From positions 1 through 20,051 of IMG/VR virus record IMGVR_UViG_3300034198_002558: a DNA stretch of 20,051 bases; one strand, given 5' to 3'. Made by a program: the position numbers and the translations under genes. Below, piece by piece: positions 6,385-15,500 of this stretch. Source of the DNA: a virus. The first letter of the stretch is position 1, and each line of letters opens with the position of its first letter. The notes under the pieces are model-generated. The model searched no databases and had not been told where the DNA came from. It was given only the letters and a program-made list of their open reading frames with translations.

Positions 6385-7753
6385 GTGGCCTCGCCCCCAC
6401 GGGTTCACTCCGTTCGTACATCAGAAGTCAACAGCAGAGTTTTTAATTAGTAACCGCAAGGCGTTTTGCTTTAACGAGCAAGGCACTGGCAAAACTGCAT
6501 CAGTGATCTGGGCAGTTGATTATTTAATGACGCTTGGTGTTATACGCCGAGTGCTTGTTGTCTGCCCCTTGTCAATCATGAAGTCAGCTTGGCAGGGTGA
6601 CTTGTTTAAGTTTGCACTGCACCGCACAGTTGCAATCGCTTATGGCACTGCACGTAAGCGCAAAGAAATTATCAACGCTGGGGCCGAGTTTGTCATCGTC
6701 AATTTTGATGGTGTCGGCATCCTCAAAGACGAGATCATCAACGGAGGGTTTGACCTTATTGTTGTAGACGAGGCGTCTGCGTATAAGAACGCACAGACAA
6801 GCCGCTGGAAAGACCTGCGAGACCTAACAAGAGTTATCAAGGGCTTATGGATGTTGACGGGTACGCCCGCCGCGCAGTCTCCTGCTGATGCTTACGGTTT
6901 GGCAAAGCTGGTCAACCCCAAAGGTGTACCGCAGTTCTTCACGCACTTCAAAGACATGGTGATGGTCAAGGTCAGTCAGTATCGGTACATTCCAAAGCCG
7001 ACTGCAAAGCACACTGTGCACACCGTACTGCAACCCGCAATCCGGTTTGAAAAGCGCCAGTGCATTGACTTGCCCCCGCTGACATTCGTTGAACGTGATG
7101 CTCCATTGACTCCTCAACAAGCTGGCTTTTACAAGCTGCTCAAAAAAGAGATGATGATTGAGGCCGCAGGGGAAGAAATTTCAGCAGTCAATGCCGCCAC
7201 GCAGATCAACAAGCTGCTTCAAATTTCATGCGGTTCAATCTACACCGACACGGGCGAGGTGGTGGACTTTGACGTTAGCAACCGGCTCAACGTAGTGCAA
7301 GAAATCGTAGACGAATGCAGTAACAAGGTGCTGATCTTTGTGCCTTTTACTCATTCGATCATGCTGCTTGAAAAGCACCTAACAAAGAACGGCGTGACAT
7401 GCGAGATCATTAACGGTAATGTGCCAGTGAACAAACGATCGGAAGTGGTTAAACAGTTCCAAGAACAACCCGACCCCAAGGTGCTGATCATTCAGCCGCA
7501 AGCCGCCGCCCACGGGCTTACCCTTACTGCCGCCGACACTATTATTTGGTACGCTCCGTGTACCAGCGTAGAAACATACCTGCAAGCCAATGCACGTATT
7601 GACCGCCCCGGTCAGGTCAACCCCATGACCATCATCCACATCCGTGGAAGCCAAGTCGAAAGCCGACTCTACTCCATGTTGCAAAACAACGTGGCAGGGC
7701 ACAAAGAAATCATTGATTTATACCAAGAAGAAATTTTTGAAGAAATCTCTTGA
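6365..7753 (+). CDS. SNF2-like DEAD/H-box helicase/ATPase
   Basis: The protein has 462 residues from ATG 6365, with AAGGA at 6355-6360 upstream; the open frame extends back to 6311 without a site. Superfamily 2 motifs are all present: Q-like motif PFVHQKSTAEF, Walker A NEQGTGKT (K43), motif II VVDEAS (D135, E136), motif III LTGTP (164-168), motif V QAAAHGLTL and motif VI NARIDRPGQ (R411, R414). The spacing and the RIDRPGQ form are those of SNF2/Swi2 proteins, which translocate on duplex DNA. Phage homologues are usually placed in replication or recombination. It is the last gene of the transcription unit begun at 997; a new promoter overlaps its stop codon. Confidence 0.93.
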   Translation: MNLSEYEWPRPHGFTPFVHQKSTAEFLISNRKAFCFNEQGTGKTASVIWAVDYLMTLGVIRRVLVVCPLSIMKSAWQGDLFKFALHRTVAIAYGTARKRKEIINAGAEFVIVNFDGVGILKDEIINGGFDLIVVDEASAYKNAQTSRWKDLRDLTRVIKGLWMLTGTPAAQSPADAYGLAKLVNPKGVPQFFTHFKDMVMVKVSQYRYIPKPTAKHTVHTVLQPAIRFEKRQCIDLPPLTFVERDAPLTPQQAGFYKLLKKEMMIEAAGEEISAVNAATQINKLLQISCGSIYTDTGEVVDFDVSNRLNVVQEIVDECSNKVLIFVPFTHSIMLLEKHLTKNGVTCEIINGNVPVNKRSEVVKQFQEQPDPKVLIIQPQAAAHGLTLTAADTIIWYAPCTSVETYLQANARIDRPGQVNPMTIIHIRGSQVESRLYSMLQNNVAGHKEIIDLYQEEIFEEIS

Positions 7754-7762
7754 CACTGTCAA
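7750..7762. repeat. Perfect inverted repeat overlapping the -35 element
   Basis: TTGACA-C-TGTCAA is a perfect 6-bp palindrome around one central base. The left arm is the -35 hexamer, so a dimeric protein bound here would block the promoter. The promoter at 997 lacks the right arm. Confidence 0.6.
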
Positions 7763-7777
7763 GAGTTGTGTTAGACT
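7750..7777 (+). promoter_or_regulatory. Sigma70-like promoter, second replication operon
   Basis: -35 TTGACA (7750-7755), a 16-bp spacer and -10 TAGACT (7772-7777), placed between the helicase stop and the gene at 7802. The spacer CTGTCAAGAGTTGTGT matches the spacer of the promoter at 997 in 11 of 16 positions. Transcription would start about 18 nt before the Shine-Dalgarno site at 7790-7794. Confidence 0.8.
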
Positions 7778-7801
7778 AGCACCCAACCAAGGAGAAAAAG
7801 T

Positions 7802-8230
7802 ATGGACGAAGAAGTTCAGGGGCAAGAATCCCCCCTCGTAGATTTAGACACACTGACCGCCATCTATTTGAAGATGCGCGACAAACGGGACAACATGCGT
7901 CGTGAGGCCGAAGCCCGTGAAAAAGAACTTGAAGAACAGATGGGCATCATTGAAACCGAGATGCTTGAAGTCTGCAAACAAATGAACGCCGACAGCGTTC
8001 GCACCCCACATGGCACGATCATCCGTTCCGTAAAGTCACGGTACTGGACGAATGATTGGGATTCAATGTATCAGTTCATTAAAGAACACGATGCGTTTGG
8101 CCTGTTGGAAAAGAGACTGCATCAGACACACTTGAAAGAGTTTCTTTCCGAGAATCCCGCTATGTTCCCCATTGGGGTCAACGTGGAAAATTCGTACTCC
8201 GTGGTTGTTAGACGTTCTAAAGGAAATTAA
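7802..8230 (+). CDS. Conserved phage protein with coiled coil, unknown function
   Basis: 142 residues. Residues 14-60 are a charged helix rich in Glu and Arg (KRDNMRREAEAREKELEEQM), predicted coiled coil. The C-terminal half has the segments TPHGTIIRSVKSRYWTNDW, then FIKEHDAFGLLEKRLHQTHL and VENSYSVVVRRS. I recognise this pattern as one recurring in phages just upstream of the cysteine-containing protein that follows here, but no function is established to my knowledge. The coiled coil followed by a compact domain is loosely reminiscent of Gam-type DNA-end binding proteins. AAGGAG precedes the ATG. It is the first gene of the operon. Confidence 0.85.
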   Translation: MDEEVQGQESPLVDLDTLTAIYLKMRDKRDNMRREAEAREKELEEQMGIIETEMLEVCKQMNADSVRTPHGTIIRSVKSRYWTNDWDSMYQFIKEHDAFGLLEKRLHQTHLKEFLSENPAMFPIGVNVENSYSVVVRRSKGN

Positions 8231-8231
8231 G

Positions 8232-9149
8232 ATGAGTAATCTCACACTGTTGAATCAAGACCTTCCCGACTTTCTGCAACAAGCAGGTGTCAGTGACCTT
8301 ACAAAATCTCTTGCTGGTAAGACTGGTGTTAAGCGTATCGTGCCGAAAAACGGCATCTTCCGCAAAATGGTTGGCGGCGAGGAAATGGGTAAGGTGAAGG
8401 GCGACATCAACGCCATCATCGTAAATGCATCCCCCAAGGTTGGGCGTATCTTCTACGTAAAGCAGTGGACTCCTGATGCCGAGCCTTCTCCACCTGATTG
8501 CTTTAGCAATGACGGCAATGTTCCAGACTCAGGCTCGACCAACATCCAGTCTGATCGTTGCGACTCTTGCCAGCAGAACATCAAAGGTTCGGGCATGGGT
8601 AACTCCAAGGCTTGCCGTTACACCCAGCGTATTGCAATGGTATTGGAAGAAGACTTTGGTACTTCGCTGGAAGGTGAAATTTACCAGATGAACTTGGCTT
8701 CCAAGTCTTTGTTTGGTGACAGCACTTCCGATAACACCCACACATTCGGTAACTACACCAAGTACCTTGCCAACAACGGTAAGAGCTTGGATTACGTGGT
8801 TACCACCATTAGTTTCAACGAAGAAAACGACAACCAGTCGGTGCTGTTCACTCCAGCACGTTTTATCAACAAGACTGAGTATGCTGTGGCTAGCGCAGTG
8901 GCAACGAGGCCTGAAACTCGGAAGATGGTTTTGATGACCCCATACCAAGCGGACGTATCTGGCCGAGCACCTAAGTTGGAAGCGCCAGCCCCTACGCCTA
9001 CATCTACACCTAAAGCCGCCGTGCCTGTGACAGTTGCCGATGCTGTGCCCGAGCCCACCAAGCGCGAAAGCAAAAAAGCTGAAGCCCCTGCTCCAACTGT
9101 GAAGAAGGATTTGGGTTCTGTTGTTGCCGCATGGACTGACGAGGAATAA
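8232..9149 (+). CDS. Candidate single-stranded DNA-binding protein
   Basis: The protein has 305 residues from ATG 8232; AGGA about 7 nt upstream fits better than the in-frame ATG at 8172, which lies inside the previous gene. The first 240 residues look globular and include DCFSNDGNVPDSG (C90), DRCDSC (C110, C113) and KACRY (C128), a likely zinc site. Residues 255-290 are a Pro/Ala/Thr-rich flexible linker. The end is a short acidic tip, AAWTDEE. A zinc-stabilised core, a flexible linker and an acidic tip is the plan of phage ssDNA-binding proteins such as T4 gp32, and the location beside the primase-helicase fits. The assignment is inference, since no sequence-level match is proven. Confidence 0.75.
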   Translation: MSNLTLLNQDLPDFLQQAGVSDLTKSLAGKTGVKRIVPKNGIFRKMVGGEEMGKVKGDINAIIVNASPKVGRIFYVKQWTPDAEPSPPDCFSNDGNVPDSGSTNIQSDRCDSCQQNIKGSGMGNSKACRYTQRIAMVLEEDFGTSLEGEIYQMNLASKSLFGDSTSDNTHTFGNYTKYLANNGKSLDYVVTTISFNEENDNQSVLFTPARFINKTEYAVASAVATRPETRKMVLMTPYQADVSGRAPKLEAPAPTPTSTPKAAVPVTVADAVPEPTKRESKKAEAPAPTVKKDLGSVVAAWTDEE

Positions 9150-9151
9150 GC

Positions 9152-9403
9152 ATGAGCTATGGTTACAGCCAGAGCTTGGTGTATGCCAACAAAAAGGCCA
9201 ACATCAAGTCTTTGGGCGTAGCCTTGGGCCGTGTATGTATTCTTGAAGACATAAGCGTAAGCCATGTTGCTGATTCCTTTGGGGTCAGTCGCATGGCTGT
9301 TTATAACTGGTTCAAAGGGGACTCTGTGCCTCACCCAGATATTCACGTCGCCATCGATAAATACATTCGCAGTATCAAGCGTCGCCACAACAAGCAGAAA
9401 TAA
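9152..9403 (+). CDS. Small helix-turn-helix DNA-binding protein
   Basis: This 83-residue protein has a clear HTH in the middle: VSHVADSFGVSRMAVYNWF, where SRMAVYNW would be the recognition helix, as in Cro/CI-type and related regulators. The C-terminal helix is basic (DKYIRSIKRRHNK). The start uses GAGGA from the end of the previous gene as Shine-Dalgarno site. Lying between an SSB-like gene and the primase, it could regulate this operon or help replication initiation. The palindrome at 7750-7762 is a possible target, but nothing in the sequence links them directly. Confidence 0.8.
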   Translation: MSYGYSQSLVYANKKANIKSLGVALGRVCILEDISVSHVADSFGVSRMAVYNWFKGDSVPHPDIHVAIDKYIRSIKRRHNKQK

Positions 9404-9406
9404 AAC

Positions 9407-12265
9407 ATGTCCAGTTTTGACCTACTCAATACCGTGTTGCCCACGGAAGGGCGGTATTGCGTCGTTGGTATTGGTCGGTATACGGATCAGCGCTTTGCAG
9501 ACACAAGGGGAGAAGCCGAGGAGATCATCCAAGAGTTCGTCAGCAACAAGATAGATGCGTACTTTGCTTGCGCTAAATTTGGTCCGCTGAATGATAGGAC
9601 ACACGAGAACGCAACGTACTTCCGCTCACTGTGGATGGACATCGACTGCGGACCAACAAAGGGTGTGCCGAACGCTAAGGGAAAGATCGAGGGCTACATC
9701 GACCAGAACACAGGACTGGCCGAGCTTCAAAAATTTTGCAAGGCTGTCGGCCTATTCAAACCACTTCTGGTGAACTCCGGTAACGGTATTCACGCTTATT
9801 GGCTGTTCGATCGTACGCTCACTAGAAATGAGTGGACTCCGTTGGCCAAACGCCTCAAGCAACTGTGCAAAGAGCACGGGCTCATTGTTGACGAGCGAGT
9901 TTTTGAGGCATCCCGAGTATTGCGCCCACTGAACTCGTTTAACTTCAAGTATGAACCCAAACCGGTGGGGATGTGGAATGAGAAGTCCACCTTGATGGAC
10001 TACGAAGCACTGCGCAAACTGCTCGGCGCTCCAGCACCGACTACCGACCTAAACAGCGATGTGCCCGATTTCATTCCGCGCTCAATGAGTCCGATGATGG
10101 AAGCACTGATGGAAAACAAGGTGAAGAAGTTTGCCACCATCATGCTGAAGGGCGAAAGCGGCTGCGCACAACTTAACCATTGCTTTGCCAATCAGCAAAC
10201 GATTGATGAGCCGTTGTGGGTATCTGCGTTGTCTATTACTGCGTTCTGCGTAGATGGCGACAAGGCCGCGCACAAAATGTCGAGTCAGTATCCTGAGTAC
10301 GATGAGTACGAGGTTGATAACAAACTGCGCAATATCCGCAAGCGTGGTGGCCCCCACCATTGCACAACCTTTGAAGAGCGCAACCCCGGTGGCTGTGACA
10401 ACTGCCCCCATAAAGGCAGAATCAAATCACCAATCGTACTTGGCATGGGGGTTGAAGAAGCCGACCCAGACGACAATGAATTTGTGGTTGCCGACGAGGA
10501 GACTGGTGAGGAGACGCACTACCACATCCCTGAGTACCCGTTTCCGTTCTTTCGCGGCGCAAAGGGTGGCATCTACCGCCGAGCCTCTGAGGAAGAAGAT
10601 GAGCCAGCGTTGGTGTACGAGCACGACTTGTACGTAGTCAAGCGCATGAAAGACCCAGAGATCGGGGAAGTTGCGCTGTTCCGATTGCACCTGCCGCACG
10701 ATGGTGTGCGCGAGTTCAGTATATCTACCGCGTCCATTTCCGCAAAGGATGATCTGCGCAAGCAGTTGGCTCACAACGGTGTAGTGGCGCACCACAAGCA
10801 GTACGAGAACCTTGCATCATTTGTTGTGACGTTTGTTAAAAATTTGCAGTACGTAAAGAAAGCAGAAACCATGAGAACCCAATTTGGCTGGGCCGATGGA
10901 GACAGTAAGTTTATCCTCGGCGACCGCGAGATTACAAAGGACGGGGTGTTTTACAGCCCTCCATCTAGCACCAACAAAGACACGGCAGAGAAGATTCACG
11001 TTAAGGGTGACTTCGATAAGTGGAAGGAAGTCTTTAACCATTACGCACTGCCGGGAATGGAGCCCCATGCGTTTGCCGCACTTACAGCATTCGGTTCGCC
11101 GTTGCTCAAGTTCACCGGATTGGAAGGCGCGATCATCAACGTCATTTCTCCAGAGTCAGGCTCGGGTAAGTCCACAGCCCTGTATATGTGCAACAGCGTA
11201 AGCGGCGAGCCCAAAGAGCTGACCTCTATGTTCAAGGACACGTTAAACGCCAAACTTCACCGCCTCGGCGTAATGAACAATCTTGCCAACACAATTGACG
11301 AGATTACGAATATGAGCGGCATGGAGTTTTCTGATCTGGCTTACAGCATCAGCCAAGGCCGAGGCAAAGAAAAAATGAAGGGTTCGACCAACGAACTGCG
11401 AATCAACAACACCAAGTGGCAGGGTATCAGCCTGTGCTCATCCAACGCCAGCTTTTACGAGAAGCTCGGTGTGGCCAAGAGTTCACCAGACGGTGAGTCG
11501 ATGCGTCTACTTGAGTACAGGATTGACCACAACAACCTTATCTCAATGGAGCAGGGCAAACACATGTTTGACCACCAACTGCGGGAGAACTACGGACACG
11601 CGATGGAGATTTATGCGCAGTGGTTGGTGAACAACAAAGAAGAAGCAGTGGACCTGATGCGCCAAGTCCAAGCCCGTATAGACAAAGAAGTTCAGTTCAC
11701 TCAGCGTGAGCGTTTTTGGTCCGGTGTTGCCGCTTGCAACATTGCGGGTGGCTTGATTGCCAAGAGCCTTGGCTTGCATGACTTTGATATGAAGGCCGTT
11801 TATGAATGGCTCAAGCGTATGCTCAGCGAAATGCGGCACGAAGTAAAGCCCCCACAGGCATCGCCGATTACCGCAGTTGGCGAGTTCATCAACGCTCACA
11901 TTTCAAACGCTTTGGTGGTCAACGGTGAAGTGGACGCACGAAGCAATCTGTCGGCCTTACCTATGCTGGAGCCACGCGGCGAGTTGATGATTCGGTATGA
12001 GCCCGACACCAAAGAGCTGTACATTGCGGCTAAGCCGTTTAAAGACTTCTGCGTACGTCAGCAGATCAATTACAAAGGCACCCTGCGTGAGCTTCAAAAC
12101 ATGGGTTGTTTTGTTGAGGCCATGAACAAGCGAATGTCCAAGGGTATGAAGATGGTCTCCCCTGCCGTCCGAGTGCTGAAGTTTGACGCCTCGTCCTCAG
12201 AGTTTTTGCAGGTAGACGTACAACTGAACGCAGATGAAGATCGAAACAGTAGCGTTCCAAATTGA
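9407..12265 (+). CDS. Primase-helicase (AEP-like primase, zinc segment, DUF927-type ATPase)
   Basis: 952 residues. The N-terminal part resembles archaeo-eukaryotic primases: FRSLWMDIDCG (D78, D80), VNSGNGIHAYWLF (H129) and a later ASRVLRPLNSFN (R170) are the three expected motif types. A cysteine/histidine cluster follows: PHHC (H317, H318, C319) and GGCDNCPHKG (C330, C333), probably binding zinc. The C-terminal half is a DUF927/superfamily 3-like helicase with Walker A SPESGSGKST (K588), Walker B NTIDEITN (D631, E632) and a following LCSSNASFYEKL sensor region. Together these make primers and unwind DNA at the fork. The Shine-Dalgarno site is weak, so coupling to the HTH gene 3 nt upstream is likely. 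Confidence 0.9.
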   Translation: MSSFDLLNTVLPTEGRYCVVGIGRYTDQRFADTRGEAEEIIQEFVSNKIDAYFACAKFGPLNDRTHENATYFRSLWMDIDCGPTKGVPNAKGKIEGYIDQNTGLAELQKFCKAVGLFKPLLVNSGNGIHAYWLFDRTLTRNEWTPLAKRLKQLCKEHGLIVDERVFEASRVLRPLNSFNFKYEPKPVGMWNEKSTLMDYEALRKLLGAPAPTTDLNSDVPDFIPRSMSPMMEALMENKVKKFATIMLKGESGCAQLNHCFANQQTIDEPLWVSALSITAFCVDGDKAAHKMSSQYPEYDEYEVDNKLRNIRKRGGPHHCTTFEERNPGGCDNCPHKGRIKSPIVLGMGVEEADPDDNEFVVADEETGEETHYHIPEYPFPFFRGAKGGIYRRASEEEDEPALVYEHDLYVVKRMKDPEIGEVALFRLHLPHDGVREFSISTASISAKDDLRKQLAHNGVVAHHKQYENLASFVVTFVKNLQYVKKAETMRTQFGWADGDSKFILGDREITKDGVFYSPPSSTNKDTAEKIHVKGDFDKWKEVFNHYALPGMEPHAFAALTAFGSPLLKFTGLEGAIINVISPESGSGKSTALYMCNSVSGEPKELTSMFKDTLNAKLHRLGVMNNLANTIDEITNMSGMEFSDLAYSISQGRGKEKMKGSTNELRINNTKWQGISLCSSNASFYEKLGVAKSSPDGESMRLLEYRIDHNNLISMEQGKHMFDHQLRENYGHAMEIYAQWLVNNKEEAVDLMRQVQARIDKEVQFTQRERFWSGVAACNIAGGLIAKSLGLHDFDMKAVYEWLKRMLSEMRHEVKPPQASPITAVGEFINAHISNALVVNGEVDARSNLSALPMLEPRGELMIRYEPDTKELYIAAKPFKDFCVRQQINYKGTLRELQNMGCFVEAMNKRMSKGMKMVSPAVRVLKFDASSSEFLQVDVQLNADEDRNSSVPN

Positions 12266-12428
12266 TTGGAAGAAGTTTAGGCGGGGGTATTCTTTTTTTG
12301 TACCCTGCATTGATCACGAAATGGCCAGACAAACTTTGGCCGTGGTCACCAAGCGTTTAAAAATTAAGACAATTAGCAAAGTGGTGGTCGAAGACGGTAT
12401 CAAAGGCTTGCGCGTTTGGCGTGTCTAA
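12234..12428 (+). CDS. Small phage protein, unknown function
   Basis: This 64-residue protein overlaps the primase-helicase end by 32 nt. The pattern VAFQIDWKKFRRGYSFFVPC, then a helix with AVVTKRLKIK, then KVVVEDGIKGLRVWRV is one I recall from short phage proteins found after replication genes. The strand-helix-strand order and conserved W, F-F-V-P and G-L-R-V-W support a real fold. No good Shine-Dalgarno site is visible, so translation probably depends on reinitiation. It is the last protein-coding gene before the convergent terminator. Confidence 0.75.
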   Translation: MKIETVAFQIDWKKFRRGYSFFVPCIDHEMARQTLAVVTKRLKIKTISKVVVEDGIKGLRVWRV

Positions 12429-12436
12429 ATTACACT
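12408..12436 (+). promoter_or_regulatory. Possible promoter for a small RNA
   Basis: TTGCGC (12408-12413), a 17-bp spacer and TACACT (12431-12436). The -35 match is moderate and the -10 is good. The predicted start near 12443 coincides with the first base of a hairpin that precedes a strong terminator. Confidence 0.4.
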
Positions 12437-12442
12437 GTAGGT

Positions 12443-12515
12443 GCTGGATTGTTTCTCCAGCTGGTTTTCCTTGGTAGGTTCCTCTTACCCCCCGGTTTGC
12501 GCTGGGGGGTTTTTT
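12443..12515 (+). ncRNA. Candidate structured small RNA
   Basis: From the predicted start there are three potential hairpins: GCTGGA/TCCAGC (12443-12461, loop TTGTTTC), GGTAGG/CTTACC (12473-12489, with one G-U pair) and the terminator stem CCCCCC/GGGGGG (12488-12509) followed by six T. Hairpins 2 and 3 share two bases, so they compete slightly. No open frame of note lies inside. The alternative is a simple 3' untranslated region of the + strand operon ending at its terminator. Confidence 0.4.
12488..12515 (+). terminator. Rho-independent terminator of the + strand operon
   Basis: CCCCCC (12488-12493), a 10-base loop, GGGGGG (12504-12509) and TTTTTT (12510-12515). The T tract abuts the stop codon of the convergent giant gene. 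On the - strand no T tract follows the stem, so it works in one direction only. Confidence 0.9.
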
Positions 12516-15500
12516 CATTTCTTGCGGTTTTTTTCTTCGCGCTTGTCTGCCGCAATTCGGGATGGAATTAACGCTTCTGCAAATGGCCCCACGTTTTTTT
12601 CGGTCAGTGTGATGCCACGGAAAGATTTGCCGCGTTGCTCTTGCTTGCGCTCTAACGAATCTACAAGGTTGTCCACCGTAATTTCATACGTTGGGTAGTG
12701 GGCGTTAAATTTGCGCATATCGTCGTAGTACCCGGTGTACGCTTTGAAATCCTTTTCCCGGTATGCACGGTCCATTTGGTTCATGATCAAAGCGCGTTTG
12801 TTCAAAACCTTTTGCTCAAGGCCAATCACTTTAAACGTCACGTATTGCGTATTTGCAAGCAGGTCTGAGCGGAAACCGACAGCTTGGAAGATCAACTCGC
12901 CTGTGGTAAACGCATCACGCGACAGAATCTCAACACCCTTGTTATCTTTGGCACCCTCTTGGTAGTACCTAGCTGCGTTGACCCAGTTGCGGAAACCAGC
13001 GGGCAGCGCCTTGCTAACACCCTTCTTGTAGTCACCTTGCATAAATGCTTCAACTGCCTCCGCTTCAGACAAAATCATGTTGGCGGTTGGGCCAGCTTTC
13101 TCAAGTGCCAAGGCCATTGCGCTTTCACGCATGGTTGCAGTTTCTTTGGTATCGCGCATCCACATGTTGTTCAAGCTCACACGGCTGGAAATGTCCACGC
13201 CTGTGATGGCGTTGACGGGGCCGCGTTCAATGATGTCGGCAAGATCATGCCCAGCAATCTGAGTACCGCCAAGCTGCTCCTTGAGCCAGACAGTGCGCCA
13301 CCACAACTCGTAGCTCATGTTCTTGACTTCTTCAGGCCAGTCGTCATCTTTGAGGGAGTTCCACATAGCGCCGAGGAAACCCATGACCGTGCTGAAACCC
13401 CACAAGCCGACAGCGCCGCCGAGCACCCATGTGTGGCCCATAGTGCCAAAGAACTTTTTAGACGCTTCCCAACGGGTGCGGCCATTCATTGGCTTGACCA
13501 TCTCAACGAAGTTCTTGCCCAAGAATATAGTCGTGTGCACTGGGTACATCATGAACTGCGTGAGCACTTTGCCCGGAGCGCCTTTCATGAAGTCAGGGCG
13601 GTTGTACTGGCCATAGTTACCAAGGGCTTCGTTCGTATCTATAACCGCGTTGTCCACCGAAGTTTCGTGATCCCGGCCAGCCTTGCGGTTCAGTCGGTAC
13701 GCTGCAAGGAACATGGACTCACGCGACAAACGCTCAGTTGAGTGCATCAACCCGCCGAGCACCAAAATATCAACCGTATCCTTGGCAAACTGCACCGTGG
13801 GGGAAGAAATTTTGTCAGTCGGCGTAGCCTTGTAGTCCAACGCATCGCGTGCGTAAGTGGAAGTAGTGAGGTCACGAGCCAGCATGTCTTTGATCGCACG
13901 GCGCTCGTCTGCGCTGCGAGTGGTGTTCTCAATGGACGGAGGGACCCAAGAGAATGTACCGTCGGCGTTCTTTTGCATCACACCAAATTCGTTCCACACT
14001 TTAAGCATGTTGCCCATTTCGGCGTAGGCTTTACCAACACCGTACTTCATCAACACAGGAATGCCAGTCTGGAACAAGCTCAGTGGCTGAAGCATTGCCG
14101 AGGATATACCACCCAAATAGTAGATGAATGAGAACTTGTTGGATGCGCCAGCAATGCTTTCAGCCAAGGACGGTTTACCTGCCGACAGTGCATCCGATAC
14201 ACGGCGCTCAAAGGAAGCAACGTATGGCTCGTAGATTGGACGGTTCTTGATTGAATCACGGGCCTGAGACAGCGAGTTGCGCAGCAGGGGGGCGTACTTG
14301 ATGCGGGCAAGCTGAGTTGCCATCTTGGTAGTCGTGTCGGCCACGTTGCGCAGCAAGTCGGTACGGAAGCCAGCAAAACCCTTACGATGAATAAACTGCT
14401 TGCGGAAGCTCTGCTCAGGCATTGTTTGCAAGTAGATTTGGTATACCGCATCTTTGAGCTGCTCTTTGGCTTCTGGGCTGAACTCTGTACCCGCACCAAC
14501 ACTGTCGATCTCAGCAAACACACCAGTCAAGAGCTGGCTGTTGCCAATAGTGGTACGGCGCAGCGAACTGATGTCGTTGCCATAAACAAAGTCTTCCGAC
14601 TCCAACAAGTCCTGCATGTTTTGATCGCGGCGTTTCTTAAACGCAACGGCAGATTCCCCGGGCTTTTGCTTTACTTTTTCGTCGGCAAAACCTTGCATGG
14701 CGCGGTCGCGTTCACCCATGCTCTCAAACATAAAGAACTTGCGGGACTCACCTGTGCCAATTGACAACCAAAAATCTCCACGGCGCACCAATGGGAAGTA
14801 TGGAACGATCTTGCTACCAGTCTCGTAGATGGCCCTAATCTTCTTGATCAGGTTGGCTTGCTCAGCCATCGGCAAACCAGACTGCGTAATCTGGGCGTCG
14901 AGCAATTGGGAGAAATAGTTTGACAGAACTTCAAAGTGGCGCTTGATGCGGTTGTAGACACGTTGACCTTCAGCCCCAAGGTCGGCGTACATTTGGTCGA
15001 GCTTTTTGCTACGCACAGTCTGGGTTGTGTCCGCAGGGTCGTACTCGGCGAGAGTAGCCATGTGCGTAATTTGGTCCAGCTTCTTGCGCAGGGTTGGGTC
15101 CTTGCGGAATGCCCGGGCAATGTCATTGGTCAGGTCACCAGCAGCCTTAAGAAGCGTTTGAGTCATACCACTCATTTGCTGCATCAACTTCTGAGTATTC
15201 AGCAACTCAGGTACGCTATCCGCAGCCAGCTCGGCAAGGAAGTCGGTAGTCATTGCGTACGTCAGCGCAGTACGTGCGCCAAGGTTCATACGCTGGTACA
15301 AGTCACGAATGACCGGAACGAGCTTACGTGGGTCCTGCATCATTTGCAGCAGAGACACAGCTTTGCTGTACTCTTCCCCGTTTTGCGATTCTTCGAATTT
15401 AGCGTTTGCTACATTTACCGCACGGGTCAGTTGCCTTTGAGTACGGGCTGGGTCTCCAGCCGTCTGAGTTTGGCCACCAGCTCCGGCAGGCTGGCCGACT

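Noticed and set aside
8792-9388. A 198-codon - strand frame
   Set aside because: It mirrors the Ala/Pro/Thr-rich linker of the candidate SSB and crosses into the HTH gene. The Val/Ala/Gly-rich run is the complement of that linker, not a protein.
12443-12515. tRNA or known riboswitch in the convergent gap
   Set aside because: There is no cloverleaf, no T-loop sequence and no CCA end, and I recognise no riboswitch core. Only simple hairpins and a terminator are visible.
12884-13741. A 285-codon + strand open frame opposite the giant gene
   Set aside because: It is antisense to the PLxRFG-type region. Its composition (many His, Val, Cys, Arg) is typical of a mirror frame and it has no domain logic. 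The same applies to the 261-codon frame at 17466-18251 and the 200-codon frame at 14936-15538.
14080-14523. Further nested - strand frames inside the giant gene (also 13747, 14848, 15970, 16870, 17560 and 17914)
   Set aside because: Their compositions are Ser/Arg/Cys/Leu-heavy as expected from frame-shifted reading, most lie over folded domains, and I saw no protein-like segments to single them out.
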